NCBI GenBank assembly: GCA_005772955.1
Contig: SXID01000019.1
Span: 16,356 to 80,355 of the forward strand
Source of the DNA: Planctomycetia bacterium
GTDB lineage: Bacteria; Planctomycetota; Planctomycetia; Gemmatales; Gemmataceae
DNA: 64,000 nt
Direction of reading: 5' to 3'
Within the stretch, counting starts at the first letter, position 1; the number at the start of each line of letters is the position of its first letter. Of this stretch, positions 62,693 through 64,000 are shown one piece after another. The position numbers and the translations under genes were made by a program. Under the pieces are notes generated by a model, which had not been told where the DNA came from, made no database searches, and saw nothing but the letters and a program-made list of their open reading frames with translations.

Positions 62693-63475
62693 TCACCTCG
62701 CTTCGGCAATCGGGGCCGACTGTTCCGTCTTTTCCCCTTCTACCTTGTAGAAGAACTGGATCATCAGCGCGGTGCTGATCGCGCCGAAGGTGTGCCAGAG
62801 CCAGTGACTACCCATCGCGAGCGTGGCACCAATGTCGCGGTCCACGAGCCGGAAGAACCACGCGATGGCGAAACTGACAACCCCGGCCACAACCCAACCG
62901 CCGTGCCGGAGTTGCGTGCGCCACAGTACGATCGCGATTGGAGAAAGGACGACCAGTGCCAGCGACGCGTAGGACAGGTTCACGCTCCACTGGCTGCTCA
63001 TCGGGCCGACCATGCGGAAGAGCACGCGGTTCACTACGATGTAGAACACCGCGACACCCGGCAGGTAGTAGATCCACGACCCGCGACCCCACAGCCGGTA
63101 CGCGATGAACAGCGCTCCGGCGACGCCGAGGAGCGAGATCGGGATCACGTCGAGAAGGAAGTAGAAACGCTGCGTGCGGGTGCCGTGGAATAGTGTCCCG
63201 CCAATCGCGCCGGCTAAGAGGATAGGCAGGCACGCGGTGAGGAACGGGAACTCGCGGTAACGGCCGCGGAGCCGCCAGACGAACGCGAGTGCAATGAAGA
63301 TGAAGAACGTCGCTGTCACCGTGTTCCACGGTTCCGTGACGAATGGCGCGTCGGGCGAGTAGGGGTCTGCGGGTGTCTCGGTGTAGACCGGACCCCAGTC
63401 GGGCATCCGCCCGTTCTTCAGCAACAGCCAGTCAGGCTGCGAGACGGGCGAGTCTTCGTCAGTCGGTGCCGGCAT
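62693..63475 (-). CDS. Ceramidase-like seven-span membrane hydrolase (CREST superfamily)
   Basis: 260 residues from the ATG at 63475; the longer ORF is rejected. After about 50 soluble residues ('PDWGPVYTETPADPYS') there are some seven membrane helices. Motifs of alkaline ceramidase-like proteins are present: 'AIGGTLFHGTRTQRFYFLLD' (candidate His and Asp) and 'MGSHWLWHTFGAISTALMIQ' (two His). These would bind a catalytic Zn. Such genes are scattered in bacteria. Substrate unknown; could act on ceramide-like or other lipids. Confidence 0.8.
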   Translation of the reverse strand: MPAPTDEDSPVSQPDWLLLKNGRMPDWGPVYTETPADPYSPDAPFVTEPWNTVTATFFIFIALAFVWRLRGRYREFPFLTACLPILLAGAIGGTLFHGTRTQRFYFLLDVIPISLLGVAGALFIAYRLWGRGSWIYYLPGVAVFYIVVNRVLFRMVGPMSSQWSVNLSYASLALVVLSPIAIVLWRTQLRHGGWVVAGVVSFAIAWFFRLVDRDIGATLAMGSHWLWHTFGAISTALMIQFFYKVEGEKTEQSAPIAEAR

Positions 63476-63862
63476 CGGCGCTCCCGGTTTTCCGCGCGAA
63501 TCGGGCGAAAAAGAATTGTAAGAATTATCTCCGGCAGTGTCGCAAGCCCAGATTTTCCAGGGTTTTATCGAAGTTCGGAAACTTCGCAATGATCGCTTGA
63601 CACCCTCGGAACCTGTCCCTAAGAAGCGCCTACCTTTGACGGCTTCTGAGGCTACTCCTTCCCGATCCCAAACAAGTAGTCGAGCCGCACGATGCAAACC
63701 TGTGTGAGCAGCAACCGCTCTACCGACCAGACTGCTAACACCGACGCGGGAAACGACGCCCGCCCGCGAACGGGTTTGAGAATTGGATTCCGGGTCAGCG
63801 GACACCGATAGCAGAGGGCTATCCAGTTCGCAGGCCCTCACCCGTACACGAGGATCGACCAC
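63476..63862. other. Divergent intergenic region
   Basis: Nearly 390 bases between the ceramidase-like gene (minus) and the Asp-rich gene (plus). No supported ORF or repeat. Confidence 0.45.
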
Positions 63863-64000
63863 ATGGCTGCATGCGCCCTGTTACCCTGGGACTTCGCTTC
63901 GGCGCAGGATTCGTTGTCCTGGCTGGACAAGTTGCTCACGCCGGTCCTCGCGGCCGACGACGACGACGACGAGTTTGACGACGACGACGACGACGACGAC
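63863..64000 (+). CDS. Start of an Asp-rich protein (cut by window edge)
   Basis: The ATG has GAGG about 10 bases upstream. The first 46 codons read a short hydrophobic/polar start ('MAACALLPWDFASAQDSLSW'), then 'LDKLLTPVLAA' and at least two runs of Asp broken by 'EF'. GAC repeats dominate the last 60 bases. Could be a calcium-binding or simple low-complexity protein; the rest lies outside the window. Confidence 0.55.
   Translation, partial: MAACALLPWDFASAQDSLSWLDKLLTPVLAADDDDDEFDDDDDDDD

Overview
The window looks like chromosomal DNA of a planctomycete close to Gemmata. It is GC-rich and carries a pilin-like DUF1559 protein with the '[19 protein letters not shown]' leader, a very long Pro/Lys/Asp-rich membrane protein, DksA-like, ExbB/ExbD and CPBP proteins of planctomycete type, and many structured intergenic palindromes. 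This assignment is inferred from protein flavour, not from a marker gene.

Layout. Positions 1-6.3 kb hold housekeeping genes on the minus strand: the N-terminal part of glutamate synthase (gltB), an HtrA-like protease, a DksA/TraR zinc-finger protein and a DHH phosphoesterase. After a decayed transposase scrap (about 6.7 kb) comes the most unusual part, 7.1-25.5 kb. This is a plus-strand cluster of about 15 genes: a TerC-like and an EcsC-like protein, an AraC regulator, a DUF5132-like small protein, three small paralogous membrane proteins, a P-type ATPase, a second P-type ATPase that has lost its catalytic residues, PGPGW-like and DUF454-like membrane proteins, a CaxA-like cation exchanger, and two paralogous 'GGHHGLL' proteins. 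At least six of them share a ferredoxin-like, HMA-like domain without the metal-binding CxxC. A histidine kinase and a response regulator face the cluster from its 3' end.

From 25.6 to 37.6 kb: the DUF1559 protein, a lipoprotein, tRNA-Glu(CTC), a rhomboid protease, an FmdB-like zinc ribbon, an ArsR regulator, a lipid kinase, truB, valS with a palindromic element inside its reading frame, and a citramalate synthase (cimA). The cimA gene is preceded by what reads as a complete Ile/Val transcription attenuator: leader peptide, antiterminator and terminator. From 37.7 to 53.5 kb: nadB, a 1378-residue membrane protein, an aldehyde dehydrogenase, a glutathionylspermidine synthase-like enzyme, a CPBP protease coupled to an HD-GYP-like protein, and an ExbB/ExbD/ExbD operon whose two ExbD proteins have unusual N-terminal domains. 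From 53.6 to 64 kb: an EF-G-like GTPase, hisA, two tandem secreted cyclase-repeat proteins, a lipoprotein, a cupin, a hexuronate pair (fructuronate reductase-like SDR and UxaE), a ceramidase-like membrane hydrolase, and the start of an Asp-rich protein.

Intergenic DNA contains several perfect inverted repeats (45, 30, 19 and 13 bp arms), a three-way-junction repeat, and two arrays of 7-bp units, beyond the usual terminators. The two most interesting items are the HMA-like/pseudo-ATPase cluster and the cimA attenuator.
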